Positions 63,644-64,000 of a stretch of DNA of 64,000 bases are shown piece by piece; within the stretch, counting starts at the first letter, position 1, and each line of letters starts with the position of its first letter. The stretch comes from Actinobacteria bacterium IMCC26103 (GTDB lineage: Bacteria; Actinomycetota; Actinomycetes; Nanopelagicales; Nanopelagicaceae). The translations under genes and the position numbers were made by a program. The notes under the pieces are model-generated. The model made no database searches. It was not told where the DNA came from and saw nothing but the letters and a program-made list of their open reading frames with translations. The stretch lies in contig CP015604.1 in NCBI GenBank assembly GCA_002284875.1, positions 434,001 to 498,000 on the forward strand, given 5' to 3'.

Positions 63644-64000
63644 TTGGCCGCGAAAAAGAATTCTGTAGCTCCGCACCGTGTCTCATTCGCCAAGATCCGC
63701 GAACCTCTCGAAGTTCCTAACCTACTCGCGCTGCAAGTTGAAAGCGTTGACTGGTTGTTGGGTAACGACTTGTGGCGCGCGCGTCTGGCTCAATCAACAA
63801 ATACAAATCGTGGAGAACTTCCATCAAAATCAGGTTTGGAAGAAATCTTCGAAGAGATTTCACCAATTGAAGATTTCCAAGGAACGATGTCGCTTTCATT
63901 CCGCGATCACCGTTTCGAGCCACCTAAGTATTCAATTGAAGATTGCAAAGAGCGCGATATGACTTATTCGCAGCCACTCTTTGTGACTGCAGAATTTACA
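63644..64000 (+). CDS. rpoB: DNA-directed RNA polymerase subunit beta (3' partial)
   Basis: First 119 codons of RpoB. TTG start with GGAAGG eight bases upstream, reading [20 protein letters not shown] then [13 protein letters not shown] and [18 protein letters not shown], standard for the beta subunit N-terminus; the gene runs off the window end. The 260 bases between the M23-like gene and this start hold no convincing gene; a possible weak stem AAGGGTC/GACCCTT follows the previous stop, and the rest is probably the rpoB leader and promoter, with no box I can define. Confidence 0.95.
   Translation, partial: MAAKKNSVAPHRVSFAKIREPLEVPNLLALQVESVDWLLGNDLWRARLAQSTNTNRGELPSKSGLEEIFEEISPIEDFQGTMSLSFRDHRFEPPKYSIEDCKERDMTYSQPLFVTAEFT

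Overview
The window looks like chromosomal DNA of a streamlined, moderate-GC actinobacterium. The order thrT-metT-rpmG-hadA/B-murB-...-trpT-secE-nusG-rplK-rplA-rplJ-rplL-...-rpoB is the actinobacterial core arrangement. The quinone genes are for menaquinone, and cytochrome c maturation is of the ResB/CcsB type. Intergenic gaps are very short, genes are often coupled by 1-4 base overlaps, and many genes seem to be transcribed without a leader. The small coding style and abundant Lys/Asn/Ile codons suggest a freshwater planktonic lineage such as Nanopelagicales (acI). That placement is an inference, not something I could test.

Layout. 1-2.6 kb: cytochrome c maturation (resB partial, ccsB). 2.6-10.6 kb: menaquinone pathway (menA, menE, menB, menC, menD, menF, menG), with a biotin transporter gene (bioY) inside. 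10.65-25.7 kb: complete 14-gene complex I operon nuoA-N, followed directly by a polyprenyl diphosphate synthase that probably makes the menaquinone tail. 26.7-29.3 kb: small housekeeping genes (RarD-like, YajQ, CopC-like, tRNA-Tyr, PsiE-like).

29.4-43.4 kb is the most interesting part: a sulfosugar/sulfonate catabolic island. It holds a catalytically degenerate M24-like protein, an L-fucose-isomerase-family isomerase, a sugar ABC importer without its ATPase, a FadR-type GntR regulator, a kinase resembling YihV, an aldolase resembling YihT, a divergent Gfo/Idh protein that could be an NAD-dependent sulfoquinovosidase, then suyA-suyB (sulfolactate sulfo-lyase), two sulfolactate dehydrogenases of opposite stereochemistry (SlcC- and ComC-like) and a YeiH-type anion exporter. 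Together they would take sulfoquinovose through sulfofructose phosphate and sulfolactaldehyde/sulfolactate to pyruvate plus sulfite in one cell. The step from sulfolactaldehyde to sulfolactate has no gene in the window. Three near-identical operator-like motifs (GGTnnnACCACT) stand in front of the isomerase, Gfo/Idh and suyA genes and tie the island into one regulon, probably under the GntR protein encoded in it.

43.5-50.2 kb: a polar amino-acid-type ABC transporter, then mtnA, a class II aldolase/short-chain dehydrogenase fusion and a RuBisCO-like protein, which look like a salvage route for 5-deoxy- or 5-methylthio-pentose phosphates. 50.2-52.5 kb: FUSC-type membrane protein, a 40-residue Cys-rich protein and a quinone-reductase-like MDR enzyme. 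52.5-64 kb: the tRNA/ribosomal/transcription core, interrupted by lineage-specific genes: a CysS-tail/glycosyltransferase fusion, a secreted 506-residue protein, and a secreted M23-like protein with a 15-bp tandem repeat placed between rplL and rpoB.

No mobile element, integrase, CRISPR array or rRNA gene was seen. No gene-free stretch longer than 300 bases exists; the longest (about 280 bases before rplJ and 260 bases before rpoB) are described under those genes.
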